Shown piece by piece: positions 31,234-39,799 of a stretch of 47,116 nt of DNA. How positions within the stretch are numbered: position 1 is the first letter of the stretch; each line of letters begins with the position of its first letter. The DNA comes from JAFGMR01 sp964632755 (GTDB lineage: Archaea; Halobacteriota; Methanosarcinia; Methanotrichales; Methanotrichaceae). Where the stretch lies: contig CAZWDT010000010.1 of assembly GCA_964632755.1 (NCBI GenBank), positions 1 through 47,116 on the forward strand. The letters run 5' to 3'. The notes under the pieces are model-generated. The model worked only from the letters and a program-made list of their open reading frames with translations. It had not been told where the DNA came from and did no database searches. Made by a program: the position numbers and the translations under genes.

Positions 31234-33866
31234 GGCTTTCTATCCTCCGAGGCTAAGACGCGACCGATGATCCTTTTCACGTTCTCTGGACCTGCATAGT
31301 CCCTCCGCGAAGCATCCACGCCGTCCTCGCCATAACGGAACTGCACTATCATGCCCCTCGTCTCCCTAACCGTTCCGTCGTACTTCACCTCGAGATCCTG
31401 GAGGGCGTTTACCAGGCGTCGCTGGAGATAACCGCTCTGTGATGTCCTGATGGCCGTATCCACGAGGCCTTCGCGTCCGCCGATCGCGTGGAAGAAGAAC
31501 TCCGTGGGATTGAGACCATCCTTGTAGCTGGACTCGACGAATCCATGAGCCTCCGCCCCGAGATCGCCCCGCCGGAAGTGAGGCAATGTGCGGTCGGCGT
31601 ACCCTCGACTGATGCGCTCGCCACGCACAGACTGCTGGCCCACGCAGGCAGCCATCTGAGTCAGGTTGAGCATGGAACCGCGAGCCCCGCTGACAGCCAT
31701 GACGACGCCGCTGTTGTCAAGTCCCAGGTAACGCCCGGCGATCTGGCCCGTGCTGTCCCTGGCCTTGCCCAATGTCTGCATGATCCTCATCTCCAGGGTC
31801 TCGTCGAGCGTCCGACCCGGCAACGGCTCGAGCTCTCCCGCATTGTATGCGGAAATGAGCTTCTCCACGTTCTCCCGGGCAACCCTAGTCACCTCTTTGA
31901 TCTGATCCGATGCTGCGGCAGGAATATCCTCATCGTCGATCCCGAAGCTAAACCCGGCGAGCATTATCCCCCGCAGGGCGAGAAGCGTCATGCGATCTAG
32001 GAAGGTGCTTGCGATCGTTGGATTGAACTGCTTGATGACGCGGTCGGTGATCTTTCCCTTGAAGGCTCCGATCGCCGCCGAGTCTATGGTGCCCTGGATC
32101 AAATTCCCGTCCCTGATCACCACGTAGGCGTCGTTCTCGCAGTTCTCCTCCTTGCACTGGTCGCATGAGGGGCAGAAATCTGCCTTGAAGGTCAGATTGA
32201 GGCCTCGAGGCAAGATCAGGCTGAAGATCTGCTTGCCAGTCCAGTAGGGCTCGCCACCATCGTCCGTCCCCGCAGGAGGAGGCAGATCGATGCCGTCGTA
32301 CTTCTTTAAGAGTTCCATCGCACCTTGCCGGTCGATCGGCTTCCTGCCATGGGTAAGGAGGAAGGATCCCGTGACGTAATCGTGAATTCCCCCGATGATG
32401 GGGCCTCCGAAACGCGGAGAGAGGATGTTCTCCTGGACGCGCATTAGTATGTGCGCCTCGGCCCTGGCCTCCTCGGTCTGGGGAACGTGCATGTTCATCT
32501 CGTCCCCGTCGAAGTCGGCGTTGTAAGGAGAACATACCGCCGGGTTAAGCCTGAATGTCTTGTAGGGCATCACCTTGACCCTATGGGCCATGATGCTCAT
32601 GCGATGAAGGGAAGGCTGCCGATTGAAGAGGACGATATCCCCGTCGTTGAGCTGTCGATCGACCTTCCATCCAATCTCAAGCTGGTCCGCAACCTCCTCG
32701 CAGTTCTTGTCCGTCACCTTGACCCTTCGCCCATCGGACCTTGTGATGTAGTTCACCCCGGGATGGTTATCAGGGCCCCGCCGTACGAACTGCTTGATAA
32801 CCTCCATGTTCCTGACATTCACAATCAATGGAACAGATAGCTCCATTGCCACCTCAAGCGGCACGCCCACCTCGTTTATGCTGAGGTTGGGATCGGGTGA
32901 TATGACCGTCCTTGCGCTGAAGTTGACCCTCTTGCCCGATAGCGAACCCCTGAATCGACCCTCCTTTCCCTTGAGCCTCTGCGAGAGCGTCTTTAGAGGG
33001 CGGCCGCTTCGATGACGAGCGGGAGGAACGCCGGAGACCGTGTTGTCGAGGAATGTTGTGACGTGATATTGGAGGAGCTCCCAGAGGTCCTCGATGATGA
33101 GCTGGGGAGCGCCAGCCTCCCTATTCTCCTGGAATCGCTGGTTGATCCTGATGATGTCCACTAGCTTGTGGGTAAGGTCGTCCTCGCTTCTTTGGCCACT
33201 CTCAAGAGTGATCGAGGGCCTCATCGTCACAGGGGGCACGGGCAAAACGGTCAATATCAGCCACTCAGGCCTTGCGGTTGCCGAATTCATCCCTACGGCC
33301 TCGATGTCCGCATCTGGGATCTTCTCGAAACGGTCCCTGATGTCTGAGGCGGTCAGCTTATGGCCCTCCTCGATGTAGGCGAGCGGCCTCTCGAACTTGA
33401 TCTCCTGCTGAGGAGCCCCACAGTAGGGGCAGGTCTTGTGCTTGCGAGCCTCGGCGAAGATCTTGCTCACGAGGTCGTCCGTGGGCTGGCCGAGGTGCAC
33501 GAGCGTCTTGATCTGCTCGATATAGGTCGCCTTCTCATGTTCGAGGAGCATCAGACGGGAGCAGTCCCGACAGATGGCCCGAAGCAGCTTTCTGATCAGC
33601 TTGGCAAATCCCACATGAATGACCGGGGCGATCAAGTCTATATGGCCGAAGTGGCCTGGACACTCGCCAGGCCGGCCGGCGCAAGATCGACAGCGCAAGC
33701 CCGGATCGATGACCCCGAGCCTGGGGTCCATCAAGCCCATGTCGATGGGAAAGCCATCATCGTCGTAGGTATCGGCGGTGATGATCTTCACCACGCTCAT
33801 CTTCCTGAACTCCTGGGGGGAGATGAGCCCGAAACGGATCTTTCCAATCCTCTTTGGAACGGTCAT
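31227..33866 (-). CDS. rpoA1: DNA-directed RNA polymerase subunit A'
   Basis: Catalytic N-terminal part of the largest RNA polymerase subunit, 879 residues. The active-site motif NADFDGDEMNMHVPQ, which holds the three Mg-binding aspartates, lies about residue 450. A zinc site with CRSCAGRPGECPGHFGH is near residue 60, and QRLKGKEGRFRGSLSGKRVNFSAR corresponds to the rudder/lid region. I place the start at ATG 33866 (MTVPKRIGKIRFGLISP), three bases downstream of the rpoB1 stop; upstream extension would run into rpoB1. Confidence 0.96.
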   Translation of the reverse strand: MTVPKRIGKIRFGLISPQEFRKMSVVKIITADTYDDDGFPIDMGLMDPRLGVIDPGLRCRSCAGRPGECPGHFGHIDLIAPVIHVGFAKLIRKLLRAICRDCSRLMLLEHEKATYIEQIKTLVHLGQPTDDLVSKIFAEARKHKTCPYCGAPQQEIKFERPLAYIEEGHKLTASDIRDRFEKIPDADIEAVGMNSATARPEWLILTVLPVPPVTMRPSITLESGQRSEDDLTHKLVDIIRINQRFQENREAGAPQLIIEDLWELLQYHVTTFLDNTVSGVPPARHRSGRPLKTLSQRLKGKEGRFRGSLSGKRVNFSARTVISPDPNLSINEVGVPLEVAMELSVPLIVNVRNMEVIKQFVRRGPDNHPGVNYITRSDGRRVKVTDKNCEEVADQLEIGWKVDRQLNDGDIVLFNRQPSLHRMSIMAHRVKVMPYKTFRLNPAVCSPYNADFDGDEMNMHVPQTEEARAEAHILMRVQENILSPRFGGPIIGGIHDYVTGSFLLTHGRKPIDRQGAMELLKKYDGIDLPPPAGTDDGGEPYWTGKQIFSLILPRGLNLTFKADFCPSCDQCKEENCENDAYVVIRDGNLIQGTIDSAAIGAFKGKITDRVIKQFNPTIASTFLDRMTLLALRGIMLAGFSFGIDDEDIPAAASDQIKEVTRVARENVEKLISAYNAGELEPLPGRTLDETLEMRIMQTLGKARDSTGQIAGRYLGLDNSGVVMAVSGARGSMLNLTQMAACVGQQSVRGERISRGYADRTLPHFRRGDLGAEAHGFVESSYKDGLNPTEFFFHAIGGREGLVDTAIRTSQSGYLQRRLVNALQDLEVKYDGTVRETRGMIVQFRYGEDGVDASRRDYAGPENVKRIIGRVLASEDRKPC

Positions 33867-33868
33867 GG

Positions 33869-35686
33869 TTACACCGCATCCTCCAGTATGAGACGTGGAG
33901 CCACGCCCAGAGACTTGATCTCGTCGAGCAGCAACTTGAAGGCGTAGCTCATCTCCACTGGATATATCTCCGTGTCCGCACCGCAGACTGGGCAATAGTC
34001 CGCGTTCCTGCGCTTGTCATGTATGGCGATTACCCCGCAATTGCTGCAGACGAGCTCTGTCACCTTGTCCGACTCGTCGACCAGCCGCTCCTTCAGTGCC
34101 AATGCAGCCCCATGGGCGATGAGAACATCCCTCTCCATCTCTCCGAACCGGAGGCCGCCCTCGCGGGCCCGCCCCTCGGTAGGCTGCCTCGTGAGCACCT
34201 GTACCGGTCCTCTGGAACGAGCGTGCATCTTCCCCGAGACCATATGATAGAGCTTCTGGTAGAGGATGACCCCCATGAAGACGTCGGCCATCACCTGCTC
34301 TCCGGTGGTGCCGAAGTAGAAAATCTCCCTGCCCGTGTGAGAGAATCCGAACTTGGTCAATGCACCGCGAAGGTCCGTCTCGGTCTCCCCCAAGAAGGCG
34401 GTGGCATCAATGAATCGGCCCTCCAAGGACCCAACCTTTCCCCCGATCATCTCAAGTACGTGACCCACCGTCATCCTCGATGGGATGGCATGTGGATTGA
34501 GGAGGAGGTCGGGGACCATGCCGCTCTCAGTGAAGGGCATATCCTCGGGCGGCACGATCAGGCCCAATACGCCCTTCTGGCCGTGTCTGGACGCGAACTT
34601 GTCCCCGAGCTCGGGCACCCTTTGGTCCCTGGACTTCACCTTGGCGAGCCGGTTCCCATTCTGGGACTCGGTCAGTATAACCATATCCACAACGCCCTTC
34701 TCATTTGAGCGCATGGTGACCGAGGTCTCCCTTCGCTGCTGGGGCGTTATCCCGAACTCGCTTGGCTCCTCCAGGAAACGGGGCGGGCTGGTCTTCCCTA
34801 CGAGCACGTCGTTTGGCCCCACATAGGCGTTGGGGTTCACAAGGCCGTCGTCGTCGAGCTGTTCGTATGTCTCCGAGCCCCTTGCGCCGCGCACCTCGAG
34901 GTCCGGGATCTCGAACTTGTCCTCCTGGCCTCCGGGGTACTTGCGCTCCTCGGCCTCCGATACCCGGAAGAAGTGGCTGCGGGCAATGCCACGCTCGATT
35001 GAGCCCTTGTTCATGACGAGGGCATCCTCGATGTTATACCCCTCGTAGGAGAGGACGGCCACTACGAAGTTCTGGCCAGCCGGCCTCTGGTCGAAGCCAA
35101 TTGCCCTCGCGGTCCTGGTGCGGACCAGTGCCTGATGAGGATAGTGCAGGTAGTGGCTCCTGGTGTCCGGCCGAAGCCTCATGTTCGCCATGGACATTCC
35201 AAGACACTGCTTGACCATCCCCGCCCCCATGGTGTTGCGAGGGCTTGCGTTATGCTCCGGATAGGGCACTAGACCCGTGCATATGCCCAGTATCAATGAG
35301 GGATCCAGCTCCAGATGGGTATGCTCAGGCGTTAGATCGTCCTCCCAGATGGCGATCAGAGTGTTCTCCTCCTCCTCGGCGTCGAGATACTCGATCAGTC
35401 CCATATCGACGAGGTCGCCAAAGGTCAGCTCCCCCCGATCCACCATCGAAACGTGCTCCTCCGTCACCATGGGATGGCCGCGTTCCACATTAATCAAAGG
35501 CCTGCGAGCCCGGCCCGAATCGGTATTGATAACGATCTCACCGGTGCGTTCGAAGAAGGCTATATTGACCTGGTTGCTGATCTGGCCGCAACGCCTAAGA
35601 CGTCTCATCTCTGAGACAAGCTTCTCAGGCTGGGGATTATGGCCCACGATCTCCCCGTTCAGGAATACCCTTGCGCTGCTAGCCAT
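33869..35686 (-). CDS. rpoB1: DNA-directed RNA polymerase subunit B'
   Basis: C-terminal portion of the split second-largest subunit, 605 residues. Landmarks include YEGYNIEDALVMNKGS, the ELGDKFASRHGQKGVLG block with the catalytic-site lysines, and a zinc ribbon near the C-terminus with CSNC and CPVC pairs. I choose ATG 35686 (MASSARVFLNGE) because GGTGAT lies five bases upstream; the upstream GTG is inside that site. It overlaps the rpoB2 stop by eight bases. Confidence 0.95.
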   Translation of the reverse strand: MASSARVFLNGEIVGHNPQPEKLVSEMRRLRRCGQISNQVNIAFFERTGEIVINTDSGRARRPLINVERGHPMVTEEHVSMVDRGELTFGDLVDMGLIEYLDAEEEENTLIAIWEDDLTPEHTHLELDPSLILGICTGLVPYPEHNASPRNTMGAGMVKQCLGMSMANMRLRPDTRSHYLHYPHQALVRTRTARAIGFDQRPAGQNFVVAVLSYEGYNIEDALVMNKGSIERGIARSHFFRVSEAEERKYPGGQEDKFEIPDLEVRGARGSETYEQLDDDGLVNPNAYVGPNDVLVGKTSPPRFLEEPSEFGITPQQRRETSVTMRSNEKGVVDMVILTESQNGNRLAKVKSRDQRVPELGDKFASRHGQKGVLGLIVPPEDMPFTESGMVPDLLLNPHAIPSRMTVGHVLEMIGGKVGSLEGRFIDATAFLGETETDLRGALTKFGFSHTGREIFYFGTTGEQVMADVFMGVILYQKLYHMVSGKMHARSRGPVQVLTRQPTEGRAREGGLRFGEMERDVLIAHGAALALKERLVDESDKVTELVCSNCGVIAIHDKRRNADYCPVCGADTEIYPVEMSYAFKLLLDEIKSLGVAPRLILEDAV

Positions 35687-37169
35687 CGTAATCACCCATC
35701 GGTATCACGCCCATCTCGTAAAGCATCCTCCTTACGTCCTCATAATCCTCTGTCCCCTTGGAGAGCTCCACCGCCTGGGCGAAGTTCTTCACAAGGCCAC
35801 AGTTGGGGCCCTCTGGCGTCTCGCTGGGACAGATCCGACCCCACTGTGTAGCGTGCAGATCGCGTGCCTCGAAGTGAGGCTGGGACCTGGACAAGGGAGA
35901 TATGACCCTGCGCAGATGGCTCAGCGCTGCCATGTAGTCGGTCCGGTCCAAGAGCTGTGAGACGCCCGTCCTCCCGCCTACCCAGTTGCCTGTAGCAAGG
36001 GGATGGATCATCCTCTCGGTCAAGACGTCCGCTCGAACGGTGGTGATGACGTTCAGGTCGCGATTCCTCATGCTCGCCCGCTCCAGCTGGTACTTTATGT
36101 CCCTCGTAAGCCTGTTGAAGGCCACCCTGAATAGGTCCTCCATCAGGTCCCCAGAGAGCTTCAGCCTCTTGTTGGAGTAGTGGTCCTTATCGTCCTCGCC
36201 GCGATGGTTCAGTGCGAGCTCGAAGCATGCCTCGGCCATCCGGGCGAGGAAGAGGGACTTTGCGTAGCGGACCCCTTCATCGACGCCGATATGCGGAAGC
36301 AGGTACCTATCGAGGACATATGTGGCCCTCTTCCTCTGGTACTCCTTCGCCTGGCCCGCAGCAACGCGCGAGCCGATCTTCTCAAGGGCTTCATCGTTGG
36401 TGGAGACCTCCGCCTCCTCCAGGTTCTCCAGCATGAACTTGATGATCTCGGGATTATCGGATACCGCTTTCACGATGTCCATATCGGTCTCCATCCCGAG
36501 GGCGCGAACAAGAGTTACGAAGTTCAGCCGTCCTGATACAGAGGGGAATGAGACCTCCAGTATTGATTTTTTCCCCCGCTCGACGATAACCAGCGATCGG
36601 TATCCCTGCCTCTGGCTGAAGACCTTGGCAACCTCAATGTTCTCATCGTACCTCTGGTTGAACTCGACGAGAATCTTGTTTGGAGCCAGGTCCTCGAGCG
36701 TCATGATCACCCTCTCAGAGCCATTTACCACGAAGTAACCACCCGGATCCATGGGGTCCTCCCCATAGGTCACCATCTCATCTGGCGAGAGGTCGACCAT
36801 GTTGCAGACCTTGGACATGAGCATGATGGGAAGCGTGCCAATCCCCGCCTCCACCATATCCTTCTCCTTCTCCCCCTCGACTATTGTCATCTCCAGCTTG
36901 ATGGGAGAGGAGTAACTAAGGTTCCTGAGCCGGGCATCATTGGGGTAGAGCCGCTCAACCGACCCATCCGCCTCTCGCACCATCGGCCGGTCAACATGGA
37001 TGCGTCCCAGCCTGACGTAGGTATCCTCGATGTTCGTCTCTATTACTCTCACCTCGTCGATGACCTTCTGCAGACCCCTATCGATAAATTCGTTGAACGA
37101 ATTTATGTGATGATGTACCAGCTTGTCCGTGGTAAAATAAGCCGTATAAAGAACATTTCTATCCAGCAA
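35679..37169 (-). CDS. rpoB2: DNA-directed RNA polymerase subunit B''
   Basis: N-terminal portion of the split second-largest subunit, 496 residues. The opening HHHINSFNEFIDRGLQKVID, the PVMREAD-like LGRIHVDRPMVREADG, the GYFVVNGSERVIMTLEDLAPN block and the C-terminal HATQWGRICPSETPEGPNCGLVKN are the expected B'' landmarks. The B subunit is split as in most methanogens. The gene follows rpoH by 18 bases. Confidence 0.95.
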   Translation of the reverse strand: MLDRNVLYTAYFTTDKLVHHHINSFNEFIDRGLQKVIDEVRVIETNIEDTYVRLGRIHVDRPMVREADGSVERLYPNDARLRNLSYSSPIKLEMTIVEGEKEKDMVEAGIGTLPIMLMSKVCNMVDLSPDEMVTYGEDPMDPGGYFVVNGSERVIMTLEDLAPNKILVEFNQRYDENIEVAKVFSQRQGYRSLVIVERGKKSILEVSFPSVSGRLNFVTLVRALGMETDMDIVKAVSDNPEIIKFMLENLEEAEVSTNDEALEKIGSRVAAGQAKEYQRKRATYVLDRYLLPHIGVDEGVRYAKSLFLARMAEACFELALNHRGEDDKDHYSNKRLKLSGDLMEDLFRVAFNRLTRDIKYQLERASMRNRDLNVITTVRADVLTERMIHPLATGNWVGGRTGVSQLLDRTDYMAALSHLRRVISPLSRSQPHFEARDLHATQWGRICPSETPEGPNCGLVKNFAQAVELSKGTEDYEDVRRMLYEMGVIPMGDYDG

Positions 37170-37187
37170 ACCCTCAATCCACCCTTT

Positions 37188-37424
37188 TCAATCTATCACG
37201 AGCCTGTAGAATACCGACTCCTTGGCTGTCGGGCTGTGCCTGATCACTTTGATGACGTCCCCCACCTTGGCCCCGATCTCTTTTATCACCGGGTCGTTCA
37301 CGTGGATCTTAGGAAGCTGTGAAGCCTCCACGTTGAACTTGCGAAGGACTTCTTCAGCCACCTCCGGTGAGAGCAGGATATGGGGGGGTACCAGATCATG
37401 ATCCAGCACGGAGAACTTCTTCAA
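37188..37424 (-). CDS. rpoH: DNA-directed RNA polymerase subunit H
   Basis: Small subunit (RPB5 C-terminal domain-like) of 78 residues that contacts DNA downstream of the active site. The conserved HDLVPPHILLSPEEVEEVL-like block (here DHDLVPPHILLSPEVAEEVL) and the PKIHVNDPVIKEIGAKVGD then VIRHSPTAKES blocks are present. It opens the RNA polymerase operon. The start is TTG 37424 behind a strong GGAGGAGG ribosome-binding site. Confidence 0.96.
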   Translation of the reverse strand: MKKFSVLDHDLVPPHILLSPEVAEEVLRKFNVEASQLPKIHVNDPVIKEIGAKVGDVIKVIRHSPTAKESVFYRLVID

Positions 37425-37427
37425 GCA

Positions 37428-37460
37428 ACCTCCTCCTATATCTCAGAATCAGCTATAAGC
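37428..37460 (-). promoter_or_regulatory. Promoter and ribosome-binding site of the RNA polymerase operon
   Basis: Minus-strand GCTTATAGCTG (37450-37460) is a likely TATA element, and it touches the last base of the tRNA-Lys gene. GGAGGAGGT (about 37428-37437) then lies just upstream of the TTG start codon of rpoH. Confidence 0.55.
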
Positions 37461-37550
37461 GGGCTCGAAGGGATTTGAACCCTCGGCCACCTGGTATCTT
37501 CATCCAAAAATTTAAAAGCCAGGCGCTCTGCCTAACTGAGCTACGAGCCC
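37460..37550 (-). tRNA. tRNA-Lys(UUU) with a short canonical intron
   Basis: Minus-strand GGGCTCG (37550-37544) pairs with CGAGCCC near the 3' end, with D arm GCTCAGTTAGGCAGAGC and T arm GAGGG-TTCAAAT-CCCTT. The anticodon arm is CCTGG-CTTTTAA-CCAGG, anticodon TTT (37516-37514). A 17-nt intron (37512-37496) sits after position 37. It shows a standard bulge-helix-bulge: central helix CTTT/GAAG with three-base bulges TAA and ATA. No CCA is encoded. Confidence 0.93.
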
Positions 37551-37641
37551 ATATGAGCGATTCAGCCCATCTTCGTTCCGCCTTGGACTGCACTATGCAA
37601 GGGTTAAAGTTGTCCAGCATAAAGCTTTTTCCCTTAAACCC

Positions 37642-38769
37642 TCACGACTCCTTGATCAACCTGGCCACCTCGTCGCCCACCTCGGACGTCGTGGAGGTCC
37701 CGCCGAGATCGTAAGTCCTTATGCTGCCTTGCCTGAGATTGGCCTCAATTGCTGCGACCACATCCCTTGCAGCATTCGGCTCGCCGAGATGTTCGAGGAG
37801 GAGGGCCCCCGACCAGATGGTGGCTATCGGATTGATCTTGTTCAGACCCTTGTACTTCGGCGCTGATCCGTGGATGGGCTCGAACATGCTCGTCCCCTCT
37901 GGGTTCAGGTTTGCGCCAGGAGCAAGCCCAAGGCCGCCCTGTATCATCGCTCCAAGATCGGTTATGATATCTCCAAACATGTTGGGGGCAACGACCACAT
38001 CGAACCACTCGGGATTCTTGACGAACCACATGGTGATGGCGTCGACGAAGTTGAAGTCTGTCTTGACCTTTGGGTATCCCGCCGCGGTCTCCTCGAATAT
38101 CTCCCTCCAGAAGCCGTAGATATCGCTCAGCACGTTCGCCTTATCGACGCTCGATAGATGGTGATCCGGTCTTGACGCGGCAAGCTCAAAGGCATACTCC
38201 ATAACGCGGCGACAGCCCTTTCGGCTGACCATGCCGATCTGAAAGGCTATCTCGTCACCATCGGACTCCACATCCAGGCCGAACTTGACCTGGTAAAGGC
38301 TACGCATCACCTCGAACTCCACTCGGCTTCGTCCGGCCTTCGCCCGGCCTCCCTGGCCGATGTAGAAGTCCTCGGTATTCTCCCGCACCACAACGAAGTC
38401 GATATCCTGGGGGCCCTTGTCCTTGAGGGGCGTCCATACTCCGTCGAGCAGCTTGACCAGCCTGAGGTTGATGTATTGGTCGAAGTAGAACCTCATCGCG
38501 AGGAGGATGCCCTTCTCGAGGACGCCCGGCTTGACCCGCGGATCGCCGATCGATCCAAGGTAGATGGCCCTGTAGCGACCAAGCTCTTTCAGCGTCTCCT
38601 CGCCGACGAGCTCGCCCGTCTCGAGGAAATGCTCCGCTCCGAGTGGATACTCTATCCATTCGAGGCCAAAGCCGTGCTTATCCGCTGCGGCCTCCAAGAC
38701 CTTCTTGCCCTCGGCAATGATCTCGGGCCCGATTCCGTCGCCGGGGATGACCGGCACCTTGTATATCAT
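37642..38769 (-). CDS. leuB: Isopropylmalate/homoisocitrate dehydrogenase family protein
   Basis: NAD-dependent oxidative decarboxylase of 2-hydroxy dicarboxylates, 375 residues. It starts with VIPGDGIGPEIIAEG and has the family's VRENTEDFYIGQGG, KANVLSDIYGFWREI and ANMFGDIITDLGAMIQGGLGL blocks, where the last holds the Mg-binding aspartates, and EPIHGSAPKYKGLNKINPIA. In methanogens this family includes leucine-pathway LeuB and coenzyme B-pathway AksF; neither can be excluded, but the partner (LeuD-like) gene next to it favours leucine synthesis. Its start overlaps the leuD stop by four bases. Confidence 0.85.
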   Translation of the reverse strand: MIYKVPVIPGDGIGPEIIAEGKKVLEAAADKHGFGLEWIEYPLGAEHFLETGELVGEETLKELGRYRAIYLGSIGDPRVKPGVLEKGILLAMRFYFDQYINLRLVKLLDGVWTPLKDKGPQDIDFVVVRENTEDFYIGQGGRAKAGRSRVEFEVMRSLYQVKFGLDVESDGDEIAFQIGMVSRKGCRRVMEYAFELAASRPDHHLSSVDKANVLSDIYGFWREIFEETAAGYPKVKTDFNFVDAITMWFVKNPEWFDVVVAPNMFGDIITDLGAMIQGGLGLAPGANLNPEGTSMFEPIHGSAPKYKGLNKINPIATIWSGALLLEHLGEPNAARDVVAAIEANLRQGSIRTYDLGGTSTTSEVGDEVARLIKES

Positions 38770-39251
38770 GCAGTACCTACCTGTCTCTTGGTGTACTGGA
38801 TCAGCCCACCCGCCTCTACGATCTCCTGAAGGAAGGGGGGGAGGGGCGTGGTATTGTAGTCCTCAAGGCGATCCAGATTGTGGATGATCCCTCGGTCCAG
38901 GTCCAGGCTGAGGCGATCTCCATCCCTAATCCTATCCACTTCATCGCATACCAGCAAGGGAAGGCCCACGTTGATGGAGTTGCGGAAGAATATTCGGGCG
39001 TACGATCTGGAGACCACGGCCTTCACGCCTGCTCCCTTTAAGGCCAAGGGGGCATGCTCCCTGGAAGAGCCGCATCCGAAGTTGCTGCCTGCAACGATCA
39101 CGTCGCCAGGCTCCACTTGGCCCGCGAACTGGGATCGAATCCCTTCGAAGGCATGTTTGGCCAGATCCAAGGGATCATTCATCACCAGGTAGCGACCAGG
39201 TATGATGGCATCGGTGTCTATATCGTCTCCGAACTTCCAAGCTTTTGGCAA
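38766..39251 (-). CDS. leuD: 3-isopropylmalate dehydratase small subunit
   Basis: Small subunit of the two-subunit isopropylmalate isomerase or homoaconitase, 161 residues. Motifs include DTDAIIPGRYLVM, NFGCGSSREHAPLALKGAG and FFRNSINVGLPLLVCDE. The loop YLVM near residue 21 is like LeuD; homoaconitase small subunits typically have YLRT. I place the start at TTG 39251 (MPKAWKFGDD), with GGAGAG at a good distance upstream. An earlier in-frame ATG at 39296 lies inside a TATA box, so it would not be transcribed. The large subunit is not in this window. Confidence 0.82.
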   Translation of the reverse strand: MPKAWKFGDDIDTDAIIPGRYLVMNDPLDLAKHAFEGIRSQFAGQVEPGDVIVAGSNFGCGSSREHAPLALKGAGVKAVVSRSYARIFFRNSINVGLPLLVCDEVDRIRDGDRLSLDLDRGIIHNLDRLEDYNTTPLPPFLQEIVEAGGLIQYTKRQVGTA

Positions 39252-39292
39252 ATTACCCTCTCCAGCCGGTGAACTATCCATCAATCCAGTGG

Positions 39293-39303
39293 ACATATAT
39301 AAA
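39293..39303 (-). promoter_or_regulatory. TATA box of leuD-leuB
   Basis: Minus-strand GTTTATATATG is a very good archaeal TATA element. The predicted transcription start is about 26 bases downstream, near 39271, which supports the internal TTG start for leuD. Confidence 0.7.
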
Positions 39304-39403
39304 CATGATGCACTCCTCGGGTGCGCATGAGGCGCCCGCGTCCTTCGCAGCTCTAGACCGCACCCTTTTTAGCGGTGGATGACATAAGTTGGATGCTCAG
39401 ATA

Positions 39404-39799
39404 ATGGTGGTTTCCGTGAAGGCGATAATGATCTCTGGACGAACCCTGGGGCAGGGTGCGGCTTGCGAGGCAAAGATGTCCCCGGACTACTTCCGGGAGG
39501 CCTCCTCCTGCTCGCTCTCACAGGCGGACTTGCGCGGGCTTGGGATCTCCCCAGGCGAAAACCTGGAGGTGACGAGCGAGCATGGTAGCGTCATCCTAGC
39601 ACCACAGGAGGACCGAGGACTTGATCCCGGCATTATATTCATCCCCATGGGTCCCTGGGCCAACTGCCTGGTGGGTCCGGATACATCAGGCTGCGGCACC
39701 CCCCAGTACAAAGGAGTGCATGTGGAGGTGAAGGTCACCACCTTCCCAGTCCTCGCGATTCGAGAGCTTTTCGGCCGATTCGGGAGGACGAGGACTTGA
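39404..39799 (+). CDS. fwdD: Formylmethanofuran dehydrogenase subunit D
   Basis: Molybdopterin dinucleotide-binding subunit of the enzyme that reduces CO2 to formylmethanofuran (the first step of CO2-dependent methanogenesis and of formyl oxidation). The 131-residue protein has the MopB-type barrel features ISGRTLGQGAACE, the LRGLGISPGENLEVTS-like region, and IIFIPMGPWANCLVGPDTSGCGTP (read in parts), which is diagnostic. The start ATG 39404 begins MVVSVKAIMISGRT. Its stop overlaps the fwdB TTG start (TTGA), so the subunits are co-translated. Confidence 0.93.
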   Translation: MVVSVKAIMISGRTLGQGAACEAKMSPDYFREASSCSLSQADLRGLGISPGENLEVTSEHGSVILAPQEDRGLDPGIIFIPMGPWANCLVGPDTSGCGTPQYKGVHVEVKVTTFPVLAIRELFGRFGRTRT

